Shown: one piece after another, positions 52,449 through 61,433 of the stretch
How the letters are laid out: every line of letters starts with the position of its first letter
Numbering within the stretch: the first letter of the stretch is position 1
Source: JBCBUE01 sp039818285
Lineage (GTDB): Bacteria; Planctomycetota; Phycisphaerae; Phycisphaerales; Phycisphaeraceae
Direction of reading: 5' to 3'
NCBI GenBank assembly: GCA_039818285.1
Contig: JBCBUE010000006.1
Location: 1-64,000 of the forward strand
Length of the DNA: 64,000 nucleotides
The notes under the pieces: generated by a model
What the model was told of the DNA's origin: nothing
Database searches by the model: none
Seen by the model: only the letters and a program-made list of their open reading frames with translations
Translations under genes and position numbers: made by a program

Positions 52449-54224
52449 ATGGACGTTCGGAGCGAGATCGAATCGGCCGTGACGGCCGCGGCCCTGGCCG
52501 CCTTGGGCGAGGATGCGCGTGACGCCGATCCCCTGGTCGTCCCCGCCAAGGACCCGCGCTTCGGCGACTACCAGGCCAACCTCGCGATGGGGCTGGGCAA
52601 GAAGCTCGGCCGCAAGCCGCGCGAACTCGGCGAGGCGATTGCCGTCGAGCTCGCCACGGCCGCGCACGAGGGCGACCTGATCGCCTCGGCCGAGGTCGCC
52701 GGGCCGGGCTTCGTCAACCTCACGCTCAGCACGCCCGCCCTACGACAGCGCGCCGCGGCCATGCGTGCCGACAATCGCCTCGAGGTCGCCGAGGCCGATG
52801 GCGCCGATCGTCAGACCGTCGTCGTTGACTACTCCTCGCCCAACGTCGCCAAGGAGATGCACGTCGGCCACTTGCGCTCGACCGTCATCGGCGACTGCAT
52901 CGCGCGCGTCCTCGAAGCCACCGGCCAGCGCGTCGTCCGCCAGAATCACCTCGGCGACTGGGGCACGCAGTTCGGCATGCTCATCGAGCACCTCGCCGAG
53001 GTCTCCGAGACTCACGCCCGCACCCCCGAGGGCGAGCCCATCGCGATCGGCGACCTCAACGCCTTCTACCAGGAGGCCAAGCGCCGCTTCGACGACGACG
53101 AGGCCTTCGCCGACCGCTCGCGTCGGCGCGTCGTCGCCCTGCAGTCCGGCGACGAGGCCACCATGGACATGTGGCACGAGCTCGTCGGCGAGTCGCTCAA
53201 GCACTTCGACGCCGCCTATCAGCGCCTCGGCGTCGGTCTCACGCGCGACGACGTCCGCGGCGAGTCGGCGTACAACGATCGCCTGGCCGACACGGTCGAC
53301 GCCCTCGACGCCAAGGGCCGGCTGCGGCAGAGCCAGGGCGCCCGCGTCGTGTACCCGCCGGGGTTTGTCGACCGCGAGGGCGAGCCGATGCCGATGATCG
53401 TCCGCAAGTCCGACGGCGGGTTCCTCTACGCCACGACCGACCTAGCGGCCATCCGCTTTCGGTTGCACGAGCTGCGCGCCGACCGCTTGGTCTACGTCGT
53501 GGACGCCCGCCAGGCTCAGCACTTCGCGATGGTCTTCGCCGAGGCGAGGGAGGCCGGCTTTGCCGGCGACGACGCCCGGTTGGAGTACGTTGGGTTCGGC
53601 ATGGTGCTCGGCAAGGATCGCAAGCCCTTTAAGACACGATCCGGCGGGACGGTTCGCCTCGCCGACGTGATGGACGAAGCCGTCACCCGCGCCCGCGCCG
53701 CGGTCACGGAGAAGAACCCCGATCTGAGCGACGCCGAGGCGGACGACGTCGCCGAGGCCGTGGGCATCGGCGCGATCAAGTACGCCGACCTGTCCAGCGA
53801 TCGGATCAAGGACTACGTCTTCGACTGGGACCGCATGCTCGCCCTCGAGGGCAACACCGCGCCGTACCTGCTCAACGCTTACGTGCGCATCCGCTCGATC
53901 TTCCGCAAGGGCGAGATCGACCCCGCGACGATCGCCGCCGAGCCAGCGTGCGACAAGCCGCAGGAGCGGGCGCTGCTGCTGCTGCTGCTGGAGTACCCGC
54001 GTGTTGTCGCGTCGGTCGCGGACACGCTCGAGCCGCATCGGCTGTGCAACCACCTCTACGAGTTGGCCTCGGCGTATCACAAGTTCTACGAGCACTGCCC
54101 GGTGCTCAAGGACGACGTCGCCCCCGACACACGCGACGCCCGGCTGGCGCTGTGCGACCTGGTGGCTCGCACCCTCCATCACGGCCTGGGCCTGCTGGGC
54201 ATCCGCACCGTCGAGCGGATGTGA
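52449..54224 (+). CDS. argS: Arginine--tRNA ligase
   Basis: 591 residues. Class I synthetase: N-terminal Add1 domain (ESAVTAAALAALGEDARDADPLVVPAKDPRFGDYQANLAMGLGKKLGRKPRELG), the HIGH equivalent in SSPNVAKEMHVGHLRSTVIGD, LGDWGTQFGMLI, the KMSKS region FKTRSGGTVRLADVMDEA (degenerate, as usual in ArgRS), and the C-terminal DALR anticodon domain (PYLLNAYVRIRSI...TLHHGLGLLGIRTVERM). A run of six CTG codons at 53973-53990 gives six leucines in that last domain. AGGAG lies about 11 bases before the start. Confidence 0.97.
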   Translation: MDVRSEIESAVTAAALAALGEDARDADPLVVPAKDPRFGDYQANLAMGLGKKLGRKPRELGEAIAVELATAAHEGDLIASAEVAGPGFVNLTLSTPALRQRAAAMRADNRLEVAEADGADRQTVVVDYSSPNVAKEMHVGHLRSTVIGDCIARVLEATGQRVVRQNHLGDWGTQFGMLIEHLAEVSETHARTPEGEPIAIGDLNAFYQEAKRRFDDDEAFADRSRRRVVALQSGDEATMDMWHELVGESLKHFDAAYQRLGVGLTRDDVRGESAYNDRLADTVDALDAKGRLRQSQGARVVYPPGFVDREGEPMPMIVRKSDGGFLYATTDLAAIRFRLHELRADRLVYVVDARQAQHFAMVFAEAREAGFAGDDARLEYVGFGMVLGKDRKPFKTRSGGTVRLADVMDEAVTRARAAVTEKNPDLSDAEADDVAEAVGIGAIKYADLSSDRIKDYVFDWDRMLALEGNTAPYLLNAYVRIRSIFRKGEIDPATIAAEPACDKPQERALLLLLLEYPRVVASVADTLEPHRLCNHLYELASAYHKFYEHCPVLKDDVAPDTRDARLALCDLVARTLHHGLGLLGIRTVERM

Positions 54225-54279
54225 TCACCCCCTTTTGGTTAATCCCCCCAGGTTGACGCTCGGGCTGATCCGGCGGTTA

Positions 54280-54309
54280 TTGCTTCCAGTTAGGGCAATC
54301 GGCCGATAT
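54280..54309 (+). promoter_or_regulatory. Promoter of the propeller PEP-CTERM-like gene
   Basis: TTGCTT (54280-54285), 17 bases, CCGATAT (54303-54309), with a preceding G giving GCCGATAT. A short palindrome ATCGGCCGAT (54299-54308) overlaps the -10. The start codon lies 49 bases downstream. Confidence 0.5.
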
Positions 54310-54357
54310 CATCGCCGCGTTAGCGGAGCGTTTGCCCGCCAGCTACGGAGGAGAGCC

Positions 54358-55722
54358 GTGCCCAACCCGTCCCCGATCGTCCCGCCGGCGTGCGTCGGCC
54401 TGAGCCTGCTTGTGGCCGCGTCGGCCGCCGCGGTCGAGCCGTTCAACCCGCTTGTCGCGCCGGATCGCTTCGAAGTCACCACGTTCGCGACCGGGCTGAA
54501 CTACCCGCTGGGGATGACCACGCTCAGCGACGGCTCGGTCCTCGTCGCCACCACCGTCAAGACCACCCCGGCCGGCCAGTTCTACTCCGTCGATGGCGTC
54601 GGCCAGGTTCTGCGGTTTACCGACGTCGACAACAACGGCGTGGCCGACGGCCCCGGCCAGGTCGTCGCCGACAACCTCCCCGGCGGGCTCACCGGTCTTG
54701 AGCGGCGAGGCGACCTCGTCTTCGTCACCTCCTCCGAGCCCGGCCAGGAAGCGATCCACCTCTTCACCCCCGGCGCCACCCCGGCCGACTCGCTGACGCC
54801 CGTCAAGACCCTCACCTTCGACTTCCCCGCCGGCACGCTGCACTCGAGCAACGCGCTGGCCACCCGCGACAAGCCCGGCAGCCCCGGCGTCGTCGAGGTC
54901 TTCTTCAACGTCGCGTCGGCCTTCGACAACGTCGACTCCACCGACCCCGTCGGCCTCACCGACGGCGACGGGCTCAACGCCAGCCTCGACGCCGACACCG
55001 TCTACAGCCTGGCCGTCGAGCTCGACACCGCCGGCCCCACGCCGACCGCCGCGATTTCTGACGTCACCAAGATCGCCGACGGCCTGCGCAACGCCTCGGG
55101 CCTCGCCTTCGACCCCGCCACCGGCGACCTCTACCTCGTCGACAACGCCATCAACAACCCCAAGTCCCGCGAAGAGCTCAACGCCGTCCCCGCGGCCGAC
55201 CTCGGCAGCGTTATCCCCGACTTCGGCTTCGCCGATGACTACACGCTGCTTGACGGCACGGTCGTCAACCCCGGCGGCGCGTCGATCGCCCAGCCGCTCT
55301 CGACGCTCGTCACGGCCGACGACGACCTGGCCATCAGCCCGGTCGACATCGCCTTCGCCTCCGACCCGTTCGCCGACATCCTCGGCGAGGGCCTGTTCCT
55401 CGGCTTCCACGGCTCGTTCAACAGCACCGGCCTCGACAACGAAACCAACCCGGTCGGGTTCTACGACCTCGTCAGCGGTGAATTCATCGAGTTCCTCGGC
55501 AGCGACCTGCCCGGCATCGGCCACCCCGACGGGCTGCTGATCGACGGCGACGACCTCTACATCACCGACCTCAACAACGACTCGCTCTTCGGGGGGGCGG
55601 GCAACGGCGCGATCTACCGCGTCACCGCGCTGCCCGGCGCGGTCGTGCCCTCGCCCTCGGCCGTTTCGATGGGGCTCATCATGGGCGGTCTGACCTTGCT
55701 TCGGCGAGCTCGCCGGGCCTGA
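54358..55722 (+). CDS. Exported beta-propeller protein with PEP-CTERM-like tail
   Basis: 454 residues from GTG 54358, behind a strong GGAGGAGA site. Signal peptide (PPACVGLSLLVAASAAAVEP), then repeats typical of sugar dehydrogenase/NHL propellers: RFEVTTFATGLNYPLGMTTLSDGSVLVATT, ADGLRNASGLAFDPATGDLYLVDNAINN, GIGHPDGLLIDGDDLYITDLNNDSLFGGAGNGAIYRV. The C-terminus VVPSPSAVSMGLIMGGLTLLRRARRA has the hydrophobic helix and Arg cluster of a PEP-CTERM signal, but PSP in place of PEP. Likely matrix- or surface-located; no cofactor residues were identified. Confidence 0.8.
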   Translation: MPNPSPIVPPACVGLSLLVAASAAAVEPFNPLVAPDRFEVTTFATGLNYPLGMTTLSDGSVLVATTVKTTPAGQFYSVDGVGQVLRFTDVDNNGVADGPGQVVADNLPGGLTGLERRGDLVFVTSSEPGQEAIHLFTPGATPADSLTPVKTLTFDFPAGTLHSSNALATRDKPGSPGVVEVFFNVASAFDNVDSTDPVGLTDGDGLNASLDADTVYSLAVELDTAGPTPTAAISDVTKIADGLRNASGLAFDPATGDLYLVDNAINNPKSREELNAVPAADLGSVIPDFGFADDYTLLDGTVVNPGGASIAQPLSTLVTADDDLAISPVDIAFASDPFADILGEGLFLGFHGSFNSTGLDNETNPVGFYDLVSGEFIEFLGSDLPGIGHPDGLLIDGDDLYITDLNNDSLFGGAGNGAIYRVTALPGAVVPSPSAVSMGLIMGGLTLLRRARRA

Positions 55723-55757
55723 CTGGCCAGCCGTCGGGTTCTCGCGACAATGCCGCG

Positions 55758-56321
55758 ATGCTCGACGTCGCGTTGAAGGAATGGGGCGTGATCTGTCAGG
55801 CGGCGCTGGCCGGCGACCAGGCGATCCTGCTGCGCAAGGGCGGGGTGCACGAGGACGACGGCCCGGGGCGGTTCCGCCTGGCGCACGAGCGGTTTGCCCT
55901 GTTCCCCGCATGGGAGCACCAGCGGGCGGACTGGATCAAGCCGGGTTGGGCCGAGCGCTGCGACGAGGCGGACGCCGAGCCGGCGGCGCTAACGATGGAC
56001 GGCTACGCCGAGGTGGCGGGCGTGTGGCCCGTGCCGTCACGGAAGGCGTTCGACACGCTCGACGACCTGAACGTCTGGCGCGCCCCGTATGTCGACATGA
56101 GGTTCGGCTACAAGCCGGATCGGCCCCTGTACCTCGTGCTGCTTCGGGCATATCGGCTGGCCGAGCCGAAGACGATCGCGATGAACGACCGGTACTGGGG
56201 CTGCAAGAGCTGGGTCGATCTCGATCACGGCGACGGCGTGGCGACCGAGGGAAGCCAGGCCGTGCTGCCCGACGACGGCGTCGCCGCGCTGCGTGGGCGG
56301 ATCGACGCGGCGTTTCGCTGA
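55758..56321 (+). CDS. DUF1802 family protein
   Basis: 187 residues. Matches the DUF1802 pattern: LKEWGVICQAALAGDQAILLRKGGVHE at the N-terminus, then FALFPAWEHQRADWIKP, and a C-terminal part with DMRFGYKPDRPLYLVLLRAYRL and GCKSWVDL. The family is cytosolic and uncharacterised, found mainly in cyanobacteria, deinococci and planctomycetes. Thirty-five bases after the previous gene, five bases before a convergent gene. Confidence 0.85.
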   Translation: MLDVALKEWGVICQAALAGDQAILLRKGGVHEDDGPGRFRLAHERFALFPAWEHQRADWIKPGWAERCDEADAEPAALTMDGYAEVAGVWPVPSRKAFDTLDDLNVWRAPYVDMRFGYKPDRPLYLVLLRAYRLAEPKTIAMNDRYWGCKSWVDLDHGDGVATEGSQAVLPDDGVAALRGRIDAAFR

Positions 56322-56325
56322 GCCT

Positions 56326-56961
56326 TCAGGGCTCGTCGTCGAGCGGGCCCGGCTCGTCGTCGTCCCCCTCGATCGGCGAGACGGCCGTGACGCGCAGCGC
56401 CCGGCGGAGCAGGTCGACGACGAAGTCGATCTCGTCGTCGCTCAGGTGAGCCAGCAGTTGCAGCCGCTTGGCGTTGCGCGACTCGATCTGCAGGGCCTGG
56501 ATCGGGACGTCGTTGACCTCGGTGCCGGTCGAGCCGCGGTGGATGAGCGTGATGTCGTCGGCCGTGCGTTCGTCCTGGCGGGTGCCGAAGAGCGAGGAGC
56601 GGGTGGCGATGAGGTGGTCGCCGACGACATCGAGGATGACCTCGCGCCGGGCGGCGTTGATGGCCGCGAGCAGGATGGCGATGCCGACCCCCCAGAAGAC
56701 GGCCGCGAACCCCAGCAGCATCGCCACCTCCTTCCAGTCCGAATAGTCGACGTCGGACTCCCCGACGCCGAACAGCGGGTGCAGGAGGAAGAACCCGGTG
56801 ATCAGCCCGCAGAAGCCGAGCCAGAGCACGGCGAAGCCGAACGTGCCCTTGGACGCCTTGCGGATGGGCTGTCGGGGCACGCGGAGGGTCAGGCCGTCGG
56901 AGCGGACGTCGATCGTCAGCGTCGAGCCGTCGGGCGGGTTGAGCAGTTGAGCGTCGGCCAT
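56326..56961 (-). CDS. Small membrane protein of unknown function
   Basis: 211 residues from ATG 56961 (MADAQLLNPPDGSTLTIDVRSDG); the upstream extension to 57024 is not needed and has no ribosome-binding site. Two or three hydrophobic segments between residues about 40 and 110 (GFAVLWLGFCGLITGFFLLHPLFG; AMLLGFAAVFWGVGIAILLAAINAA), then a PH-like domain (REVILDVVGDHLIATRSSLFGTRQDERTADDITLIHRGST) and an acidic end (GDDDEPGPLDDEP). Seventy-two bases downstream of the GT2 gene on the same strand. Confidence 0.75.
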   Translation of the reverse strand: MADAQLLNPPDGSTLTIDVRSDGLTLRVPRQPIRKASKGTFGFAVLWLGFCGLITGFFLLHPLFGVGESDVDYSDWKEVAMLLGFAAVFWGVGIAILLAAINAARREVILDVVGDHLIATRSSLFGTRQDERTADDITLIHRGSTGTEVNDVPIQALQIESRNAKRLQLLAHLSDDEIDFVVDLLRRALRVTAVSPIEGDDDEPGPLDDEP

Positions 56962-57033
56962 GCGATTGCCTCGCGGGGACGCCCCGAGGGTAACCGCGAC
57001 GGCCGTGGCGTCGCTGCAAATCAAGGCCGGTTT

Positions 57034-58647
57034 TTACGCGGGGCTGGGCACGGCCGGCCCACGCCGCGGCAGGCGGGCCAGCAGGTGCAGCCACGTCGAA
57101 GTCAGCCCGACGTAGAGGTAGCCGATCGCGAACAGCAGCAGGAACGGCACGCTGATCATCGTCGCGGGCTGCTGCCACGCCAGCCACAAGCAGAAAATCA
57201 TGTACCCGGCCATCACCAGCTCGAGCAGGGCGACCGACAGGCGGAGCGACGGGATGGGGATGGGCACGATGCCGGCGGGGCGTGCCTTGCCGGCCGAGCT
57301 GGCTTGGTCCTCTGGGCCGGCCCGGCCGTACTTGGGCGTGCGGACGAACGGCGTCTGGTAGCCCAGCAGGGCCTCGATGCACGCCACGGCGTTGCTTAGC
57401 GCCACGCCCACGCCCACGGCCATGAGCAGCGGGATATACAGCGCGGTCTTCCACATCGGTCGCCGCCGACGCTTCTGCGCGACCAGGTAGTACAGCGCCG
57501 CCGAGACCGTGCCCATGCCGAACAGCGCGACGCCGATAATCACGCCGACCCACGAACCGCGCTGAGCCAGCTGCACGTTGAGGTGGATCGCCGGGTAGAA
57601 CAGCAGGCACATCAGCGTCATGTACAGGTAGACCATCGGGCAGGTCAGGTGGAAGAAGCCCTCGGCCTTGACCAGCAGGGGCACGCGGGCCCGCATCAGC
57701 CGAGGCAGGATCTTCTTTGCGCACTGGATCGCCCCCTTGGTCCAGCGGTGCTGCTGGGACTTGAAGGCGTTGATCTCCGGCGGCAGCTCGGCCGGGCAGG
57801 TGACGTGCGGCAGGAAGCGGAACTGCCAGCCCGCCATCTGCGAGCGGTACGACAGGTCGAGGTCCTCGGTGAGCGTGTCGTGCTCCCAGCCGCCGCCGTC
57901 GGCGATGGCCTGGCGGCGCCAGACCCCGGCGGTGCCGTTGAAGCCCATGTACATCCCGGCGCGGTTGCGGGCGGTCTGCTCGATGAGGAAGTGGCCGTCG
58001 AGGAAGATCGCCTGGGCGCGGGTGAGCAGCGAGTCGGCGCGGTTGAGGTGGTCCCAGCGGGTCTGCACCATGCCGATCTTGGGGTCGGTGAAGTGGTGGA
58101 TCGTCCGCTTGAGGAACGAGCGCGGGGGCAGGAAGTCGGCGTCGAAGATGGCGATGAACTCGCCTGTTGCCTCGGGCAGGGCCGCGTCGAGGGCGCCGGC
58201 CTTGAAGCCCGTGCGGTCGGTGCGGTGGTGATAGCTGATGTCGACGCCTTGCTTCTGCCAGTGCTCAACCCGCTGGCGGGCCAGCTCGGCCGAGCCGTCG
58301 GTCGAATCGTCGACAACCTGGATCTGCAATTGCTCGCGTGGGTAGTCGATGGCGACGGTGGCGTCGATGATGCGGACGCCGACCGGGCCCTCGTTGAACA
58401 TGGGCAGCTGGATCGTGACGCGGGGCGGCTCGGCGAACCGGGCCGCCGGGCGGGCCGAGTCCATCAGGTGACGCCGGTAGAGCCGCATCATCCAGTACCG
58501 GTGGACGCCGTAGACGCAGATGAGGGCCAGCAGGGCGATGTACGCGGCCGTGACGACGGCGCGTAGCAACGGCGTGGCCGAATCGGCGGCCAGAAAAGCC
58601 AGGACGGGGTCGGTTGTGGCGTCAAGCGGAGTCAAGTGAGACGACAA
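57034..58647 (-). CDS. GT2 processive glycosyltransferase, cellulose-synthase-like
   Basis: 537 residues from TTG 58647; no ATG or GTG occurs until well inside the protein. An N-terminal helix (LLRAVVTAAYIALLALICVYGV), then the GT-A domain: PRVTIQLPMFNEGPVGVRIIDATVAIDYPREQLQIQVVDDSTDGS, AIFDADFLP (DxD-like), GTAGVWRRQAI, LTEDLDLSYR (catalytic Asp in TED) and QQHRWTKG (the Q-x-x-R-W motif of processive enzymes). Four or more membrane helices follow. It probably polymerises a beta-glucan or mannan and exports it; the product cannot be named. Divergent from the TolB-like gene. Confidence 0.9.
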   Translation of the reverse strand: MSSHLTPLDATTDPVLAFLAADSATPLLRAVVTAAYIALLALICVYGVHRYWMMRLYRRHLMDSARPAARFAEPPRVTIQLPMFNEGPVGVRIIDATVAIDYPREQLQIQVVDDSTDGSAELARQRVEHWQKQGVDISYHHRTDRTGFKAGALDAALPEATGEFIAIFDADFLPPRSFLKRTIHHFTDPKIGMVQTRWDHLNRADSLLTRAQAIFLDGHFLIEQTARNRAGMYMGFNGTAGVWRRQAIADGGGWEHDTLTEDLDLSYRSQMAGWQFRFLPHVTCPAELPPEINAFKSQQHRWTKGAIQCAKKILPRLMRARVPLLVKAEGFFHLTCPMVYLYMTLMCLLFYPAIHLNVQLAQRGSWVGVIIGVALFGMGTVSAALYYLVAQKRRRRPMWKTALYIPLLMAVGVGVALSNAVACIEALLGYQTPFVRTPKYGRAGPEDQASSAGKARPAGIVPIPIPSLRLSVALLELVMAGYMIFCLWLAWQQPATMISVPFLLLFAIGYLYVGLTSTWLHLLARLPRRGPAVPSPA

Positions 58648-58748
58648 CTCGGGGCGGGGCGTGGGTTGGTTGGCTGGTGCAACCCGCGAAAGGGCAAGAC
58701 TATTCAGCAGGCGGGCGTGAATATCAAGTCAGCCCCGCTCCCGGGGCG

Positions 58749-58778
58749 TTCAAGGGGGTCCGCCGCCGTGTCCGATAA
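58749..58778 (+). promoter_or_regulatory. Promoter of the TolB-like lipoprotein gene
   Basis: TTCAAG (58749-58754), 17 bases, CCGATAA (58772-58778): same words and spacing as at 19105-19134. The gene starts 86 bases downstream. A second CCGATAA at 58820-58826 lacks a -35. Confidence 0.55.
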
Positions 58779-58864
58779 GCCGGAGACGGCCCGTCGATCG
58801 CCGTGGCCGGCTCCCCCTCCCGATAACGGCGGTGCGACCGACCGACCCGCTGCAGGAGGCCCCC

Positions 58865-60241
58865 ATGACCACCCCCCACCCCCGAGCATGGACGCGACTG
58901 ACCCGGCTGATCCTCGCGATCGGCCTGCTCGGGGCCTTCGGCTGCCAGCAGTACAACGGGGCGTTCGGCCTCAACCCGCAGGACAAAGAGGCCGCCGTCA
59001 AGTACGCCCAGTTCAAGGAAGACCAGGCCGTCCAGCGCGAGCAGGCCGACCTCGCCGCCCGTCGCCAGGCCGGCGCCGACTTCGGCGACCCCACCGCGCC
59101 CACCCCCGCCGGCCCGCCCGTCCCGGTCGCCACCCCCGTCGTCCACCACTCCATGGCCGACGCCTCCCTTGGCCGCCTCGGCCTCTATGGCGCCGTCCCC
59201 TACGCCTCCCAACGCGTCCCCCGCAGCCCGCTCGACGGCTTCGAGGACATCGCCCGCGTCACCACCACCGTCGAAGGCGCCGACTTCGACCCCGCCATGC
59301 ACCCCGCCGGCGGCCTCATCGCCTTCGCCTCCACACGCCATCGTCCCACGTCCGACCTCTACGCCCAGCGCGTCGGCTCCGCCGCCGTCACCCAACTCAC
59401 CAACGACCCGGCCAACGACATGATGCCGGCCTTCAGCCCCGACGGCTCCAAGCTCGCCTTCGCCTCCGACCGCGACGGTGACTGGAACATCTACCTCATG
59501 GACGCCCGTGGCGGCCGGCCCGTGCAGATCACCACCGACGCCACCCCCGACCTGCACCCGTCCTTTAGCCCCGACGGCAAGCGACTCGTCTACGCCGCCT
59601 ACAACGCCCAGAGCCAGCAGTGGGAGCTCGTCCTCACCGAGCTGGATAAGCCCGGCTCGCGGCAGATCATCGGCCAGGGCCTCTTCCCCGTCTGGCACCC
59701 CGCCGGCGACACCATCCTCTACCAGCGAGCCCGCCAGCGCGGCACCCGGCTGTTCAGCATCTGGTCCATCGACCTGACGGACGGCGACCCCGGCTCGCCC
59801 ACCGAGCTGGCATCGGCCGCCAACGCCGCCTGCATCACGCCCGAGTGGTCCGCCGACGGCCGGCACGTCGTTTTCTGCACGGTCATCGATCCGCACGCCG
59901 AAGAAACCGGAAGGCCCAGCCAGGGTGACGTCTGGGTCATGCAGGCCGACGGCTCGCAGCGAACCCGGCTCACCGGCGGACGATTCGCCAACCTTCAGCC
60001 GATCTGGTCGCCCGACGGCGCGATCTATTTCGTGTCCAACCGCGGGCCCAATGGCCTCGAGAACGTCTGGGCCATGCGGCCCCACCGTTCTTTGCAGCTC
60101 GCCGCCGAACTGAGCGGCGCCGCCGACCCCGCGTTGGCGACCGACCCGGCCGAGGAGCCCAAGCGCAACCTCGGCGACGCCCTGATGGAGGGCGTTGAGG
60201 CCCAGCAGAACGCCACGGCCGAGGTGCCCACCACGCCGTAG
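58865..60241 (+). CDS. TolB-like beta-propeller lipoprotein
   Basis: 458 residues from ATG 58865, behind AGGAGG. Lipobox LLGAFGC, so lipidated at about residue 30. A helical stretch (KEAAVKYAQFKEDQAVQREQADLAARRQ) precedes a six-bladed PD40 propeller with blades such as NDMMPAFSPDGSKLAFASDRDGDWNIYLMDARGGRPVQIT, TPDLHPSFSPDGKRLVYAAYN and NLQPIWSPDGAIYFVSNRGPNGLENVWAM. This is the TolB fold; classical TolB is a soluble periplasmic Tol-Pal component, whereas this one is membrane-tethered. No tolQRA or pal genes are adjacent. Confidence 0.85.
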   Translation: MTTPHPRAWTRLTRLILAIGLLGAFGCQQYNGAFGLNPQDKEAAVKYAQFKEDQAVQREQADLAARRQAGADFGDPTAPTPAGPPVPVATPVVHHSMADASLGRLGLYGAVPYASQRVPRSPLDGFEDIARVTTTVEGADFDPAMHPAGGLIAFASTRHRPTSDLYAQRVGSAAVTQLTNDPANDMMPAFSPDGSKLAFASDRDGDWNIYLMDARGGRPVQITTDATPDLHPSFSPDGKRLVYAAYNAQSQQWELVLTELDKPGSRQIIGQGLFPVWHPAGDTILYQRARQRGTRLFSIWSIDLTDGDPGSPTELASAANAACITPEWSADGRHVVFCTVIDPHAEETGRPSQGDVWVMQADGSQRTRLTGGRFANLQPIWSPDGAIYFVSNRGPNGLENVWAMRPHRSLQLAAELSGAADPALATDPAEEPKRNLGDALMEGVEAQQNATAEVPTTP

Positions 60242-60264
60242 CCACGGTCGACCACTGACCCACG

Positions 60265-60279
60265 CGGGGCCGAGCCCCG
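60265..60279 (+). other. Intergenic hairpin between two lipoprotein genes
   Basis: CGGGGC, CGA, GCCCCG: 6-base GC stem with a 3-base loop, 23 bases after the propeller gene. Without a U-run it may be a processing or partial-termination element. Confidence 0.35.
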
Positions 60280-60334
60280 TATCACCAACGTTGCCCCGGC
60301 GGAGGTCCGCGGGCAGAAACCAAGGCAGGACGCC

Positions 60335-61099
60335 ATGACAAGTGAAAAGGTCCTGCTACGGGTCTGCCCCCCGACGCTGCTGATCGTGAGCCTGCTGCTC
60401 GCGATCGGCTGTCAGTCCCCCGGCGACCCCGACGCCGCGGCGGGCCTCTACCCCGCCCGACAGGTCTGGGCCGTCGCCCCCCCGCGCAACGAGAGCGGAT
60501 CGACCCACGTCGACACCGCCCGCGTCGCCGACCACCTCGCGCATCAGCTCGAGTTGGCCCCGGGGATCGACGTCCTGCCCGTCAACCGCACGCTCGCCGC
60601 GATGGAAGCGCTCGGCATGCCCGAGGTCGTCGACAAGAACGCCGCGATCGCACTGCGACGCACGCTCGGCGTCGACGCCCTGGTCATCGGCACCGTCACC
60701 GCCTGGGAGCCCTACACGCCCCCCAAGCTCGGCCTGGCTGTCGAGCTCTACGGCAACGACGATCGCCCCTGGTTTGCCTCGCCCGAGACCGTCCGTGCCC
60801 TCAGCCGGGCGGCCACCGACCAGATGAGCCGGCCCGTCGCCGTCGAGACGCATGACGACCAGCCCGTCACCGCGATCAGCGGCTACTTCGACGCCGCCTC
60901 GCCCGCCATCCGAGCCTCGATCCAGCGCTACGCCACCCAGCGTGGCGGCCACGACGACGCGGCCGTCCCCTGGCGCAACTACATGCTCAGCATGGACCTT
61001 TTCACCGAGTACGCGGCCACGCGGGTGCGACAGCGCCTGCTGCACGCCGAGGCCGGCCGGTTGGCCGAGCTCGAGGCCGCGAGAGAAGGCAAGCACTGA
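60335..61099 (+). CDS. CsgG/LpoB-like lipoprotein
   Basis: 254 residues. Lipobox LLLAIGC (lipidated Cys about residue 26). The domain RQVWAVAPPRNESGSTHVDTARVADHLAHQLELAPGIDVLPVNRTLAAMEALGMPEVVDKNAAIALRRTLGVDALVIGTVTAWEPYTPPKLGLAVELY has the pattern of CsgG, LpoB and related outer-membrane lipoproteins: beta-strand with V-A-P, N-E-S/T, then LGVDALVIGTV. The C-terminal third is helical and charged. Role in envelope assembly is likely but the partner is unknown. It follows the TolB-like gene by 93 bases. Confidence 0.75.
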   Translation: MTSEKVLLRVCPPTLLIVSLLLAIGCQSPGDPDAAAGLYPARQVWAVAPPRNESGSTHVDTARVADHLAHQLELAPGIDVLPVNRTLAAMEALGMPEVVDKNAAIALRRTLGVDALVIGTVTAWEPYTPPKLGLAVELYGNDDRPWFASPETVRALSRAATDQMSRPVAVETHDDQPVTAISGYFDAASPAIRASIQRYATQRGGHDDAAVPWRNYMLSMDLFTEYAATRVRQRLLHAEAGRLAELEAAREGKH

Positions 61100-61139
61100 C
61101 GGACCCGCCACGAGCCGGTCCGTCCAGGACCGAGCTCCG

Positions 61140-61421
61140 ATGGTCAAGTCCACCGTCAAGACCCAAGCCGCCCCCGACCAGCCGATCGAGCTCTCGCTCG
61201 ATAAGGCCGGCCGGCGCCTGGTCTACCGCTGCGACGCCGGCCACGAGGCGGACCTGATCCGCCGGCTGGCCGAGGACGCCGCCGACCCCGACACCCCGCT
61301 GACCTGGTTCGACGCCGCCGTGCTCTGTCACCGCGTCGGGCTGTCGATGCGTGACGTGATTCAGCAACAAACCCCGAGCAACCCGTCGTCCGCGCACCGT
61401 CGCGCGGGCGGGCCGAAGTGA
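61140..61421 (+). CDS. Small hypothetical protein upstream of xerC/D
   Basis: 93 residues from ATG 61140 (MVKSTVKTQAAPDQPIELSLDKAGRRLVYRCDAGHEADLIRRLAEDAADPDTPLTWFDAAVLCHRVGLSMRDVI). No family recognised; the fold looks alpha/beta with two cysteines. The frame is open far upstream inside the preceding lipoprotein, but that part is a shadow of the other gene. Twelve bases before xerC/D, so probably one transcript. Confidence 0.65.
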   Translation: MVKSTVKTQAAPDQPIELSLDKAGRRLVYRCDAGHEADLIRRLAEDAADPDTPLTWFDAAVLCHRVGLSMRDVIQQQTPSNPSSAHRRAGGPK

Positions 61422-61433
61422 GGAGCCGACCCC

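Noticed and set aside
53973..53990. Six CTG repeats in argS as a phase-variable microsatellite
   Set aside because: Triplet repeats keep the frame and six leucines in a helix are unremarkable.
58820..58826. Second CCGATAA ahead of the TolB-like gene
   Set aside because: No TT[CG] element lies 17 bases upstream, unlike the six listed sites.
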